Assembly: GCF_023734135.1 (NCBI RefSeq)
Contig: NZ_AP025730.1
Location: forward strand, 806,001-870,000
From: Sphaerotilus microaerophilus
GTDB lineage: Bacteria > Pseudomonadota > Gammaproteobacteria > Burkholderiales > Burkholderiaceae_C
Direction of reading: 5' to 3'
DNA: 64,000 bases
The notes under the pieces are model-generated. The model was not told the origin of the DNA. It did not search any database and worked only from the letters and a program-made list of their open reading frames with translations. The position numbers were made by a program, and so were the translations under genes. How positions within the stretch are numbered: the stretch's first letter is position 1; every line of letters starts with the position of its first letter. This document shows positions 54,554-63,623 of this stretch, one piece after another.

Positions 54554-56371
54554 ATGTCGTCTCCTCCGCCTGCCGTCCCATCCGCCACCGGGCCTGTCGT
54601 TGCCGAACCCGCCTGGCGCCGCCGCCTGAGGTGGCTGCTGGGCGATTGGGTCGACGAAGTCGACCGCCACAGCCTGCGCGCCGACCTCAGTGCCGGCCTG
54701 TTGGGCGCGCTGCTGGTGCTGCCACAGGGCATCGCCTTTGCCGCTCTGGCCGGGCTGCCGCCGCAGTACGGGCTGTATTCCGCGGTGCTGCCTGGCATCG
54801 TCGCGGCGCTGGCGGGCTCCAGCCGGCATGTGATGTCCGGCCCCACCAACGCCAACTCGCTGGCGCTGGCGTCGATGCTGGCACCCCTGGCGGCCACCGG
54901 GAGCCCGGCCTACATCGAGCTGGCGTTGGCCATCACGGTGCTGGTCGGCCTGATGCAACTGGCGGTCGGATCACTGCGCCTGGGTGCGGTGGCCAACTTC
55001 ATCTCCCCCGCCGCATTGCTCGGTTTCACCAGCGGTGCAGCGCTGCTGATCGCGATCTACGCGCTGCGCGACGGCCTGGAGGCCGGGGTGCCCTCCGGGC
55101 TCGGCGCCATCGGCACCGCCGTGCAGCTGGCTCAGCACATCACCCAGGCCCAGCCGGCTGCCGTGGCGGTGGCACTGACCGCCTGCTTTGGCGCGGTGCT
55201 GGTGCGCTGGCTGTGGCCGCGCCCGCCGCACATGCTGATCGGACTGGTGGCGGCCAGCCTGCTCGGCTACGGGCTGCGTCGCAGCGGCGCGCCACTGACC
55301 GTCACCGGCGAACTTCCTGCGGTGCTGCCGGCCTGGCACCTGCCCCAGGTGGACTGGAGCCACCTGCCCGAGTTGCTGAACAAGGCGCTGGCGCTGTCGG
55401 TCATCGCGCTGGGTCAGTCGCTGTCGATCGCCAAGGTACTGGCGGCACGCTCCGGCCAGCGGCTGGACGTCAACCGCGAGTTTCGGGGCCAGGGGCTGTC
55501 GAACGTCGTCGGCGGGCTGTTCTCCTGTTACCTGTCCTGCGGCTCGTTGAATCGCTCGCTGCCCAACCTGCAGGCGGGCGCACGCACACCGCTGGCCGCC
55601 GTCTCTTCCTCGCTCTGGCTGCTGCTGGGGGTGGCGGTGCTGGCCGTGCCGTTGGCGCACATCCCGCGGGCTGCCATCGCTGGCCTGTTGCTGCTGGTGG
55701 CCTGGGGCCTGATCGACACCGCCCAGTGGCTGCACGTGGTGCGCAGCGATCGCAGCGAATATGCCGTGGCGCTGACCACCCTGTTCGCCACGCTCACGCT
55801 GCGGCTCGAAAGCGCCATCCTGCTGGGCACCAGCCTGGCGCTGCTGCTGCACCTGTACCGCAGCGCCCGGCCGGCAATGCGGCTGATGGGCTTCGACCGG
55901 GGCGATCCGGAACGCCGCCTCGTCGTGCTGGCCGACAGCCCCGCCGCGCTGCCTCCCTGCCCGCAGTTGCAGCTGCTGCGCATGGAGGGCTCGATCTACT
56001 TCGGTGCTGCCTCGCATGTGAACGACCAGCTGCACGCGCTGCGCGCTGCGGCCGACACGCCGCGCCACCTGCTGGTGATGGCCAAGAGCATGAACTCGAT
56101 CGACCTGGCCGGGCTCGCCGTCTGGGAGGACGAACTGCGCGAGCGCCGCGCCCGTGGCGGCGACCTGTACTTCCACCGCCCGCGCTCGCAGGTGGTCGAG
56201 ATCTGGCAGCGCAGCGGCTTTCTCGACCGCCTGGGCGCCGACCACGTCTTTCCGGACAAGCGCCGCGCCCTGGCCGCGATTCACCGCCGGCTCGACCCGG
56301 CGGTCTGCGCCACCTGCCAGATCAAGCTGTTCTGGGAGTGCCAGAGCGACGATCCGGCCGCGTCGATTTGA
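54554..56371 (+). CDS. SulP-family anion transporter with STAS domain
   Basis: A 605-residue protein. About 11-12 membrane helices (about 50-440) include the SulP signature region AGLLGALLVLPQGIAFAALAGLPPQYGLYSAVLPGIVAALAGSSRH and VMSGPTNANSLALASML. A cytoplasmic STAS domain (about 470-575) has RMEGSIYFGAASHVNDQLHAL and VMAKSMNSIDLAGLAVWEDEL. SulP proteins carry sulfate, bicarbonate, or dicarboxylates; the substrate is not deducible. The 117-base gap from pobA does not prove a joint operon. Confidence 0.92.
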   Translation: MSSPPPAVPSATGPVVAEPAWRRRLRWLLGDWVDEVDRHSLRADLSAGLLGALLVLPQGIAFAALAGLPPQYGLYSAVLPGIVAALAGSSRHVMSGPTNANSLALASMLAPLAATGSPAYIELALAITVLVGLMQLAVGSLRLGAVANFISPAALLGFTSGAALLIAIYALRDGLEAGVPSGLGAIGTAVQLAQHITQAQPAAVAVALTACFGAVLVRWLWPRPPHMLIGLVAASLLGYGLRRSGAPLTVTGELPAVLPAWHLPQVDWSHLPELLNKALALSVIALGQSLSIAKVLAARSGQRLDVNREFRGQGLSNVVGGLFSCYLSCGSLNRSLPNLQAGARTPLAAVSSSLWLLLGVAVLAVPLAHIPRAAIAGLLLLVAWGLIDTAQWLHVVRSDRSEYAVALTTLFATLTLRLESAILLGTSLALLLHLYRSARPAMRLMGFDRGDPERRLVVLADSPAALPPCPQLQLLRMEGSIYFGAASHVNDQLHALRAAADTPRHLLVMAKSMNSIDLAGLAVWEDELRERRARGGDLYFHRPRSQVVEIWQRSGFLDRLGADHVFPDKRRALAAIHRRLDPAVCATCQIKLFWECQSDDPAASI

Positions 56372-56401
56372 CGGTCGTGGCTCGCCGCGCTCGGCGGCGG
56401 A

Positions 56402-56935
56402 TCAGATCCGCCAGCCCAGCAGCAGGCCCACGCGCTGCGAGCCCGCTCGTGCCGACTCGCTGTCCCAGTAGGTGCCGAAGTTCGGCGCACGCAGCAGCTT
56501 GCCCTCGAAGCCCATGTGGAAGCCGCCCCGGCCCACCGGCCACATCACGCCGGCGCGGGCATACCAGCCCTCGCTGTGGTCGACCTCCGAGCCCCAGTGC
56601 CGGCGCAGCTTGGCGTAGCCGCCGCCCACCCACATCCGCCCGCTGCCCACCGGCCACTCGCTGCGCAGGCCGGCGGTGACCTCGTTGTCCTCGCCGCCGA
56701 AGAGCGGGAAGAGCTTGGCCTCGTAGCCCACCTCGGGCTGGATCCACCAGCCGGCCGGCAGGTAGGCGACGTTGACGCCCAGCGCCAGCAGCCGGTCGCC
56801 ATCGCGCTGCACCGCGCGGCCGACGGTGAGGTCGATGCCGATGTCGCTGTCGTTGCCCTGGGCCGCCGCCGGGGCACCGACGGCAAGGCCCAGCGCTGTG
56901 CACAGGGCGAGGGAAGCAAGACGGGTGCGCCGCAT
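56402..56935 (-). CDS. Small outer-membrane beta-barrel-like protein
   Basis: A 177-residue exported protein: signal peptide about 1-25 (ending PAAA), then alternating strands rich in Gly/aromatic residues (VNVAYLPAGWWIQPEVGYEAKLF; MWVGGGYAKLRRHWG; WYARAGVMWPV) and a final strand VGLLLGWRI. The aromatic-flanked strands suggest an eight-stranded barrel, although the last residue is Ile rather than Phe. Family not recognised. Convergent with the SulP gene. Confidence 0.7.
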   Translation of the reverse strand: MRRTRLASLALCTALGLAVGAPAAAQGNDSDIGIDLTVGRAVQRDGDRLLALGVNVAYLPAGWWIQPEVGYEAKLFPLFGGEDNEVTAGLRSEWPVGSGRMWVGGGYAKLRRHWGSEVDHSEGWYARAGVMWPVGRGGFHMGFEGKLLRAPNFGTYWDSESARAGSQRVGLLLGWRI

Positions 56936-57007
56936 GGTGAAAGCTCCAGGCCGTGACGGAAATCACAGCCTATCATCCCTGGCCGGTCACAGGACCGCCT
57001 GCTGCCC

Positions 57008-57051
57008 GCCCGGCCCTGCCGCCGGGCTGACCAAGGTCAGACCTTGGTCAG
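57008..57051 (-). terminator. Double hairpin over the ychF stop
   Basis: A perfect 11-bp inverted repeat, CTGACCAAGGT (57027-57037) with ACCTTGGTCAG (57041-57051), overlaps the ychF stop codon. A second stem GCCCGGC (57008-57014) / GCCGGGC (57021-57027) follows. There is no T-run, so Rho-independent action is doubtful; it may protect the 3' end. Confidence 0.4.
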
Positions 57052-58142
57052 ACGTTGAACAGGAAGTTCAGCACGTCGCCGTCCTTGACGACGTATTCCT
57101 TGCCTTCGGCGCGCATCTTGCCGGCGTCTTTGGCCCCCTGCTCGCCACCGAACTTGATGAAGTCCTCGTAGGCGATGGTCTGGGCGCGGATGAAGCCGCG
57201 CTCGAAGTCGGTGTGGATCACGCCCGCGGCCTGTGGCGCGGTGTCGCCGATGTGGATGGTCCAGGCGCGCACTTCCTTCACCCCGGCGGTGAAGTAGGTC
57301 TGCAGGCCCAGCAGCTTGAAGGCGGCGCGGATCAGGCGGTTCAGGCCCGGCTCGTCCTGGCCCATCTCGGCCAGGAACATCGTGCGGTCCTCGTCGCTCA
57401 TCTCGGCCAGCTCGGCCTCGGTCTTGGCGCAGATCGCCACCACCGGGGCGTTCTGCTTCGCGGCGAACTCCTTCAGGCGGTCGAGGAAGGGGTTGTTCTC
57501 GAACCCGGTCTCGTCCACGTTGCCGACGAACATCGCCGGCTTGGCGGTGATCAGGCACAGCGGCTTGAGCAGCACCTGCTCTTCCTTGCTGAAGTCGACC
57601 GAGCGCACCGGCTGGGCCTGGTCCAGCGCGGCCTGGCACTTCTCCAGCACCTTGACCAGCGCGGCGGCTTCCTTGTCGTTGCCCGAGCGCGCGGCCTTGA
57701 GCGAGCGCTGCAGCGTCTTCTCCACCGTGCCCAGGTCGGCCAGGCAGAGTTCGGTCTGGATCACCTCGATGTCGGCGATCGGGTCCACGCGGCCGGCGAC
57801 GTGGATGACGTTCTCGTCCTCGAAGCAGCGCACCACGTTGACGATCGCGTCGGTCTCGCGGATGTGGCTGAGGAACTGGTTGCCCAGGCCTTCACCCTTG
57901 CTCGCGCCCGCCACCAGGCCGGCGATGTCCACGAACTCGACGATGGCCGGCAGGATGCGCTCGGGCTGGACGATCTCGGCCAGCTTGTCCAGGCGCGGAT
58001 CGGGCACCTCCACCACGCCGACGTTGGGCTCGATGGTGCAGAAGGGGTAGTTCTCGGCGGCGATGCCGGCCTTGGTCAGGGCGTTGAAGAGGGTGGACTT
58101 GCCGACATTGGGCAGGCCCACGATGCCGCACTTGAGGCTCAT
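57048..58142 (-). CDS. ychF: Redox-regulated ATPase YchF (Obg-like)
   Basis: A 364-residue ribosome-associated ATPase of the TRAFAC class. G1 GLPNVGKST, switch [19 protein letters not shown], and the atypical G4 FVGNVDE that gives ATP over GTP preference. The coiled-coil insert (about 130-195) and C-terminal TGS domain (about 280-363, [11 protein letters not shown] end) are present. In E. coli it responds to oxidative stress and binds the ribosome. Divergent from the hydroxylase gene. Confidence 0.96.
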   Translation of the reverse strand: MSLKCGIVGLPNVGKSTLFNALTKAGIAAENYPFCTIEPNVGVVEVPDPRLDKLAEIVQPERILPAIVEFVDIAGLVAGASKGEGLGNQFLSHIRETDAIVNVVRCFEDENVIHVAGRVDPIADIEVIQTELCLADLGTVEKTLQRSLKAARSGNDKEAAALVKVLEKCQAALDQAQPVRSVDFSKEEQVLLKPLCLITAKPAMFVGNVDETGFENNPFLDRLKEFAAKQNAPVVAICAKTEAELAEMSDEDRTMFLAEMGQDEPGLNRLIRAAFKLLGLQTYFTAGVKEVRAWTIHIGDTAPQAAGVIHTDFERGFIRAQTIAYEDFIKFGGEQGAKDAGKMRAEGKEYVVKDGDVLNFLFNV

Positions 58143-58230
58143 GGTGGGGTACTCGGAAAAACGGGGCGGGTACGGGGGGCGGGGCGGGTCGGCGCCGCAG
58201 GGCAGGCCGCTGTGCCGGGCAGGAAGCCCT

Positions 58231-58291
58231 GGATTGTAGGTGGCCGGCCTGCCGGGCTGCCGGGGCGGTGGCGGTGCGCTGCCTACAATCC
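58231..58291. promoter_or_regulatory. Divergent promoter pair with identical -10 boxes
   Basis: GGATTGTAGG (58231-58240) and its exact reverse complement CCTACAATCC (58282-58291) each hold a TACAAT -10 box, one for ychF (leftward) and one for the hydroxylase gene (rightward). The rightward box is 8 bases before the ATG at 58298, so that transcript would start at or next to the start codon. Neither has an evident -35 box. Confidence 0.55.
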
Positions 58292-58297
58292 GCCGCC

Positions 58298-59458
58298 ATG
58301 AGTCCTGCCTTCGATCCCGCTTCCGGTGCTGCCGTGCACGAGGTGTGCATCCATGGCGCCGGCGCCGTGGGTGCCAGTCTGGCGCTGGCCCTGTCGCGCC
58401 GCGGCATCCCGGTGGCGCTGGTGGATGCCAGCCTGTCCCGCCCTGCCGCCGGGGAATCCGCCCGCGAGGACGTGCGCGCCTATGCGCTCAACAACGGCTC
58501 GGTGCAGCTGCTCAAGGCGCTGCGCGTCTGGGACGCGCTGCCCGCCGATGCCCGCACGCCCGTGCTGGAGATGGCGGTGGCGGGCGATGCCGGCGGCGCG
58601 ATCGGCTTTTCCGCCTGGCAGCAGGCGGTGACCGAGCTGGCCTGGATCGTCGATGCGGGCGCGCTCGACCGGGTGCTGGCCGAGGCGCTGCGCTACGCGC
58701 CGCATGTGCACCGGGTCGCCGCGCCGGTGGCCGCGCCGCTGCAGGCCATCTGCGAAGGCCGTGCCTCCGCCACCCGCGCCGCGCTGGGCGTGGCCTTTGA
58801 CCAGCAGCCCTACCACCACACCGCGGTGGCGGCGCGGCTCGTCAGCGACCAGCCGCACCACGGCGTGGCGCGGCAGTGGTTCCAGCAGCCGGGCATCCTC
58901 GGGCTGCTGCCCTTCGACCGCCCGCAGGCCGGCCACGGCTACGGGCTGGTCTGGTCGCTGCCGCAGGAAGAGGCCCACCGCTGGCTGGCCGCCGAGCCGG
59001 CCGAATTCGAGGCCGCACTGAATGAAGCCACCGGCGGCGCGGCCGGGCGGCTGACGCTGGCCTCGGCGCGCGCGGGCTGGCCGCTGGTCACCGGCCGGGC
59101 CGAGCGCTGGAGTGGCGAGGGCTGGGTGCTGCTGGGCGACGCGGCCCATGCGATGCACCCGCTCGCCGGCCAGGGCCTGAACCTCGGCCTGGCCGACGTG
59201 GCCTGCCTGGCGCCGCTGCTGGCCGACGCGCGGGCGCGCCGCCCCTGGCGCAGCCTGGGCGATGCCCGCACGCTGCGCGAGTACGTGCGTGAGCGCGCCG
59301 CGCCGACGCTGGCGATGTCCGGCCTGGTCGACGGCCTGTGGCAGCTTTTCTCGCGCGAGGAGGCCCCGCTGAAGGAACTCCGCAACCGCGGCATGAGTCT
59401 GGTGGATCAGCTGCCGCCGCTCAAGCGCTGGCTGACCCGGCAGGCGCTGCACGGCTGA
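58298..59458 (+). CDS. UbiH/UbiF/COQ6-family FAD-dependent hydroxylase
   Basis: A 386-residue flavoprotein. The N-terminal FAD motif is [19 protein letters not shown], and the second is [27 protein letters not shown], the signature of ubiquinone-synthesis hydroxylases. Which ring carbon it hydroxylates (UbiH, UbiI, UbiF or UbiM-like) cannot be told by eye. No ribosome-binding site is visible, in line with a leaderless message. It lies 78 bases before dsbC. Confidence 0.9.
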   Translation: MSPAFDPASGAAVHEVCIHGAGAVGASLALALSRRGIPVALVDASLSRPAAGESAREDVRAYALNNGSVQLLKALRVWDALPADARTPVLEMAVAGDAGGAIGFSAWQQAVTELAWIVDAGALDRVLAEALRYAPHVHRVAAPVAAPLQAICEGRASATRAALGVAFDQQPYHHTAVAARLVSDQPHHGVARQWFQQPGILGLLPFDRPQAGHGYGLVWSLPQEEAHRWLAAEPAEFEAALNEATGGAAGRLTLASARAGWPLVTGRAERWSGEGWVLLGDAAHAMHPLAGQGLNLGLADVACLAPLLADARARRPWRSLGDARTLREYVRERAAPTLAMSGLVDGLWQLFSREEAPLKELRNRGMSLVDQLPPLKRWLTRQALHG

Positions 59459-59536
59459 GCCGGCGCCCCACGCCCGACCCGATCCGACCCCGGCCCCCGC
59501 CCAGTCCCTTCTCCCGCCCGATCCCAGGAACCCCCG

Positions 59537-60271
59537 ATGAAGCCCTCCCTCCTGTCCCGATCCCTGCTCGCTGCGGGGGCGTTGGCGGCCCTGGCGATCG
59601 GCGCCGTGCGCGCCGACGAGGCCGACATCCGCAAAACCCTGGCCGAGCGCTACCCGAACCTGCCCAAGGTCGACGAGATCCGCCCGGCGCCGGTCAGCGG
59701 CCTGTGGGAGCTGCGCTTCGGCACCGAGCTGATGTACAGCGACGCCAAGGGCAACTACCTGATCCAGGGCGCGATCATCGACACCGCGGCCAAGCGCAAC
59801 CTCACCGAGGAGCGCATCGAAAAACTCAGCGCGATCGATTTCGGCAGCCTGCCGCTGAAGGACGCCATCGTCTGGAAGACCGGCAGCGGCAAGCGCCGCA
59901 TCGCCGTGTTCGCCGACCCGAACTGTGGCTACTGCAAGAAGTTCGAGCGCGACCTGCAGGCGGTCAAGGACCTGACCGTCTACACCTTCCTGATCCCCAT
60001 CCTGGGTGGCGACTCGCCCGAGAAGTCCAAGGCCATCTGGTGCGCCAAGGACAGCACCGCCGCCTGGCGCAACTGGATGATCGAAGGCACCAGCCCGCCG
60101 CGGGTGATGGGCCAGTGCGACAGCGCCGCGCTGGAGCGCAACCTCAACCTCTCGCGCAAGCACCGCGTCAACGGCACGCCGGCCATCGTGTTCGAGGACG
60201 GCAGCCGCGCGCCGGGCGCACTGTCGCCGGCCGAGATCGAGAAGCGCCTGGCCGCGCCGGCCAAGTCCTGA
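59537..60271 (+). CDS. dsbC: Thiol:disulfide isomerase DsbC
   Basis: A 244-residue periplasmic V-shaped dimeric isomerase. Signal peptide about 1-26 (ending VRA); N-terminal dimerisation domain about 30-85 (LYSDAKGNYLIQGAIID-type, here MYSDAKGNYLIQGAIID); thioredoxin domain with CGYC (C130, C133) in DPNCGYCKKFERDL and a cis-Pro in VNGTPAIVFEDG. It refolds proteins with wrong disulfides. A terminator follows. Confidence 0.95.
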   Translation: MKPSLLSRSLLAAGALAALAIGAVRADEADIRKTLAERYPNLPKVDEIRPAPVSGLWELRFGTELMYSDAKGNYLIQGAIIDTAAKRNLTEERIEKLSAIDFGSLPLKDAIVWKTGSGKRRIAVFADPNCGYCKKFERDLQAVKDLTVYTFLIPILGGDSPEKSKAIWCAKDSTAAWRNWMIEGTSPPRVMGQCDSAALERNLNLSRKHRVNGTPAIVFEDGSRAPGALSPAEIEKRLAAPAKS

Positions 60272-60292
60272 CGCAGCCGTCGGCCCCGACGT

Positions 60293-60325
60293 GAAGAAGC
60301 CCGGCTCGGCCGGGCTTCTTCGTTT
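60293..60325. terminator. Terminator between dsbC and the enoyl-CoA hydratase gene
   Basis: A perfect 13-bp stem (60293-60305 with 60309-60321; arms start GAAGAAGCCCGGC) with a TCG loop, then GTTTCC. The A/T-containing ends on both sides allow bidirectional use by the convergent genes. Confidence 0.75.
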
Positions 60326-60362
60326 CCAGTGTTTCCAGCAGGGCGACGAGGCGCCCCGGGGT

Positions 60363-61157
60363 TCAGCGGTGCGTGAAGTTCGGCGCCCGCTTTTCCAGGA
60401 AGGCGCCCATGCCTTCCTTCTGGTCGGCGCTGGAGAACAGCGCGTGGAAGAGCCGTCGCTCGAACAGCAGGCCTTCGGCCAGCGGGGACTCGTAGGCGCG
60501 GTTGATGCTCTCCTTGGTGGCCATCAGCGCCAGCAGCGAGTAGCCGCACATCGCCTGGGCGGCCTTGGCCGCTTCGGCGTGCAGTTCGGCAGCCGGCACC
60601 ACGCGCGAGACCAGGCCGGCACGCTCGGCCTCGGCGGCGTCCATCATGCGGCCGGTCAGGGCCAGGTCCATGGCCTTGCTCTTGCCCACCGCGCGCGGCA
60701 GGCGCTGCGTGCCACCCGCGCCGGGGATGATGCCCAGCTTGATCTCGGGCTGGCCGAACTTCGCATTGTCGGCCGCCAGGATCATGTCGCAGGCCATCGC
60801 CACTTCGCAGCCGCCGCCCAGCGCGAAGCCGCTGACTGCGGCGATCACCGGCTTGCGCACCTGACGGATGGTGTCCCAGTTGCGCGAGATCAGGCCCCGG
60901 CGGTAGGCGTCGGGGAAGTTGAACGGGTTCATCATCGCGATGTCGGCGCCGGCCGCGAAGGCCTTCTCGCTGCCGGTGACGACGATGCAGGCGACGCCCT
61001 CGTCGGCGTCAAGGGCCAGCAGGGCGGCGCCCAGCTCGTCCATCAGCGCGTCGTTGAGCGCGTTCAGCGCCTTGGGGCGGTTCAGGGTGATCCAGCCGTA
61101 GCGCAGCGGCCCTTCGCCGCGGGTCTCGACCAGGATGTTCTCGTAGGCAGTGCTCAT
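60363..61157 (-). CDS. Enoyl-CoA hydratase
   Basis: A 264-residue crotonase-family enzyme that hydrates trans-2-enoyl-CoA in beta-oxidation or phenylacetate-type pathways. The oxyanion-hole motifs are [13 protein letters not shown] and [20 protein letters not shown], and the catalytic Glu pair lies in [23 protein letters not shown]. The end [15 protein letters not shown] is typical. The start is at 61155-61157. Pathway not fixed by neighbours. Confidence 0.92.
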   Translation of the reverse strand: MSTAYENILVETRGEGPLRYGWITLNRPKALNALNDALMDELGAALLALDADEGVACIVVTGSEKAFAAGADIAMMNPFNFPDAYRRGLISRNWDTIRQVRKPVIAAVSGFALGGGCEVAMACDMILAADNAKFGQPEIKLGIIPGAGGTQRLPRAVGKSKAMDLALTGRMMDAAEAERAGLVSRVVPAAELHAEAAKAAQAMCGYSLLALMATKESINRAYESPLAEGLLFERRLFHALFSSADQKEGMGAFLEKRAPNFTHR

Positions 61158-61496
61158 CGTTGAAGGTCCTCGCTCGTGCTGCTGCAGTGTAGCGACGGGG
61201 AGACTATACGAGCGCCCCGGGGTCGGCACCGTCGGCCGCGGGACATGGGTTATTCCCTAGTGCTGTGCTCGGTTTGTCGATGGGCCGCCACGGTGGGACT
61301 GGGATTTGCGCGAAATGTCGCGTGCGCGCATCACTTCGGCGGGTGCGGGCTGACCTGGGTCAAGTCGCCGGCCGCGTGAACCGTCGCTCTGGCGCGACTT
61401 GCGTTTCCGCAAGATGACAAAAGGCCCGCAGCGGTGCAATGCATGCCAGACCCGGACACATCGACCGGGCTCCCACCTACCCCATTGGAGTTGTCC
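61158..61496. other. Intergenic region between divergent enoyl-CoA hydratase and ompW genes
   Basis: These 339 bases contain no gene I can support. An FNR-like box lies at 61350-61363 and a small hairpin CTTGCG/CGCAAG at 61398-61413. The ompW ribosome-binding region is weak (TTGGAG at 61485-61490). The left part should carry the promoter for the hydratase gene. Confidence 0.45.
61350..61363 (+). promoter_or_regulatory. FNR/ANR-like box upstream of ompW
   Basis: CTGAC, four bases, GTCAA. The FNR/ANR consensus is TTGAT/C, four bases, A/GTCAA, so only the first base departs. ompW is anaerobically induced by FNR in E. coli, which makes the position meaningful. Confidence 0.5.
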
Positions 61497-62090
61497 ATGA
61501 AGAAGCTCAGTCTTGCTCTGCTCGCCCTGGCCGCCGCTGCCGTTGCTCCCGCCGTGAACGCCCAGGCCGCTGGCGATCTGGTGGTGCGTGCTCGCGCTGT
61601 CTACATCGATCCGGCCGACAAGGACACCATTCCGGGAGCGGAAGTTTCCGTGAGCACGAAGACGATTCCGGAAGTCGATTTCACGTATTTCGTCGCTCAG
61701 AATGTCGCCCTGGAACTGATCCTGACCTATCCACAAAAGCACGATGTCAAGATCAATGGTGCCAAGGCCGGTACGCTGAAGCACCTGCCGCCGACCCTGA
61801 CGGCTCAGTATCACTTTGCGGGCATGGGTGCCTTCAAGCCCTACGTCGGTGCTGGTCTGAACTACACCCGCTTCTCGAATGTTGAACTTGGTGGCCTCGA
61901 AGTCGACAAGAACAGCTTCGGTCTGGCGGTTCAGGCTGGCTTGGACTTCGCATTGGACAAGAAGCTGTCGCTGAACGTCGACGTGAAGAAAGTGCAGATC
62001 CGTACTGACGTGAGCGCTGGTGGCGCCACCCTGGGCACCGTCAAGGTCGATCCGTGGCTGTTCGGCGTGGGCGTTGGCTACAAGTTCTGA
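61497..62090 (+). CDS. ompW: OmpW-family outer-membrane protein
   Basis: A 197-residue eight-stranded barrel protein. Signal peptide about 1-22 (ending VNAQA). OmpW features: DLVVRARAVYIDPADK at the start, LPPTLTAQYHF, FKPYVGAGLNYTRFS, LSLNVDVKKVQIRTDV, and terminal strand FGVGVGYKF ending in Phe. Such channels carry small hydrophobic molecules and respond to oxygen or osmotic change. Codon use in this gene is less GC-rich than its neighbours, as is common for highly expressed genes. Confidence 0.94.
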   Translation: MKKLSLALLALAAAAVAPAVNAQAAGDLVVRARAVYIDPADKDTIPGAEVSVSTKTIPEVDFTYFVAQNVALELILTYPQKHDVKINGAKAGTLKHLPPTLTAQYHFAGMGAFKPYVGAGLNYTRFSNVELGGLEVDKNSFGLAVQAGLDFALDKKLSLNVDVKKVQIRTDVSAGGATLGTVKVDPWLFGVGVGYKF

Positions 62091-62162
62091 TCGCCTGATC
62101 CCAGGTTTTCCGAGGTTTCCGAGGAGGGGGCCGCCGCTCGTGTGAGCGGTGCTGCACCAGGG

Positions 62163-62203
62163 CCGGCCGCAACAACGGGGGTTGTTGCGGCCGGTTTTCT
62201 TTT
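62163..62203 (+). terminator. Strong terminator after ompW
   Basis: A perfect 14-bp stem (62163-62176 with 62181-62194) with a GGGG loop, followed by TTTTCTTTT. It lies 72 bases after the ompW stop. Confidence 0.88.
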
Positions 62204-62253
62204 GTGGCGGCGACAACCCCCCCGCGCCATTGACGCAGGGGGCTGATGGACGC

Positions 62254-62850
62254 TCAGGCGTCGTTCTGCCAGAACACGCCGTCCTCGGTCAGCATCGCGT
62301 CCAGCGGCACGTCGTGCGGCTCGGCTTCGAGCCAGGGGATGTAGCCGTGGCCGAAGCCGATGCCGGCGGTGTAGGGCATGGGATTGAGCGTGGCCAGGGT
62401 GCGGTCGTAGAAGCCGCCACCATAGCCCAGGCGGATGCCGCGCGCGCCGAAGCCAACGCAGGGTGCCAGCAGCAGCTGCGGGTGGAACTCCTCCGTGTCC
62501 TTGGGCTTGAGGATGCCGAAGGCGTCCTCCTCCATCGGGCAGCCGGGGTACCAGACGTGGAAGCGCAGCTGCTTGGTCTTGCGGTCCATCACCGGCAGGC
62601 CGATGCGCCGCTCGGGGTCGGCCTCGCTCCAGCGGTACAGCGCGGGCAGGGCGTCGAACTCGCCCTTGATGGCCCAGTAGGCGCCGATGGTCTTCTCCGG
62701 CCGCGAGAGCAGCCACACGCGCAGCACCTCCTGCAGGTAGACGCTGCGCTGGTGGCGGTCGCTCATCGCCTGTCGCTCGGCCTGCAGCTGGCGGCGCAGG
62801 GTGAGCTTGTCACGGGGCGGCTCGGGCAGTTTGAAACCGGTCAGGCTCAT
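62254..62850 (-). CDS. 5-formyltetrahydrofolate cyclo-ligase
   Basis: A 198-residue enzyme turning 5-formyl-THF into 5,10-methenyl-THF with ATP. Conserved parts: an N-terminal basic helix (RRQLQAERQAMS), IGAYWAIKGEFD, and the ATP/folate loop GFGARGIRLGYGGGFYDRTLA. The start at 62848-62850 follows a leftward terminator. It is divergently placed from the lytic transglycosylase, with a small exported gene between, a neighbourhood seen in other betaproteobacteria. Confidence 0.93.
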   Translation of the reverse strand: MSLTGFKLPEPPRDKLTLRRQLQAERQAMSDRHQRSVYLQEVLRVWLLSRPEKTIGAYWAIKGEFDALPALYRWSEADPERRIGLPVMDRKTKQLRFHVWYPGCPMEEDAFGILKPKDTEEFHPQLLLAPCVGFGARGIRLGYGGGFYDRTLATLNPMPYTAGIGFGHGYIPWLEAEPHDVPLDAMLTEDGVFWQNDA

Positions 62851-62964
62851 GGCAGTCAGGCGAGGGCAGGGCGAATGGCTGCCGATTGTGCGGGCCGGGC
62901 CTCGCCGGGGCAAACCTGCCGGGGCCGAAAACCGCCGGGTGTTGTGCTGCGTGAAGGAATGCAC

Positions 62965-63000
62965 AAGAAAAAACGGGCGATGCCCTGGGGCACCGCCCGT
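62965..63000 (-). terminator. Terminator after the small exported protein gene
   Basis: Leftwards: ACGGGCG, inner stem TGCCC/GGGCA, CGCCCGT (arms 62994-63000 and 62973-62979), then TTTTTTCTTGT. It lies 83 bases after the stop at 63083 and ahead of the cyclo-ligase gene. Confidence 0.85.
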
Positions 63001-63082
63001 GCAAGAAAGGCGGCACAGATGCCAGCCTATCGATCAACGGGGGGGCAGCGAACCCGGCGGGCGGGTGTTGCTCACAGGGAAC

Positions 63083-63349
63083 TCAGATCTTCGGCGTGGC
63101 CGGGCGGTCGTCCTGCGCCAGCCGGGCCTGGCGTGCGGCACGCTGGCTGGTGATGACCACCGGCTCCAGCACTGTCACGCCAGCCTGCGCAACGGCTTGC
63201 GTGGCGGCGCCGGGAGCCGGGTTTGCGCCCGAGGCGCTGCGCCCGAACTCGCCGGCCAGCGGCAGCAGGCACAGCGCCGTGGCCATGGCGGCGAGCGTGG
63301 CGGCGAAGGCGCGGTCGTTGCGGCGGTTGGCGTTCAGGTGGGCGTTCAT
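63083..63349 (-). CDS. Small exported protein of unknown function
   Basis: An 88-residue protein beginning MNAHLNANRRNDRAF, with GGAGC before the ATG at 63347-63349. A signal-peptide-like run (about 15-35, AATLAAMATALCLLPLAGEF) is followed by a short mature part with VTVLEPVVITSQRAARQARLAQ. The VVIT(S/G)xR ending is common in small betaproteobacterial exported proteins. Having its own strong terminator supports that it is a real gene. Function unknown. Confidence 0.65.
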   Translation of the reverse strand: MNAHLNANRRNDRAFAATLAAMATALCLLPLAGEFGRSASGANPAPGAATQAVAQAGVTVLEPVVITSQRAARQARLAQDDRPATPKI

Positions 63350-63623
63350 GTGGGGCTCCGGGGGTTTCTTGTGGCGATGGAGGCACTGTAGGCAGCCGGG
63401 TCGGGCGGGCCCAGCCGATTGCGACGAACGCGGTTCTGCGCCGATGAACGGCGTCCTGGGCGGATGAATGCACGCGTCGGGTGACACGCTGCAACCCCTT
63501 CGGCGCCGCACGGCCCGGCAACTGCGCTACAACCTGGGGATCCACCCGCCGTGTGAGCGGTGGGCGCCTCGATCCGGGTGCCTGCCGCCACCGGGCTTGC
63601 CGAGTTGAAGAACGACCACAACG

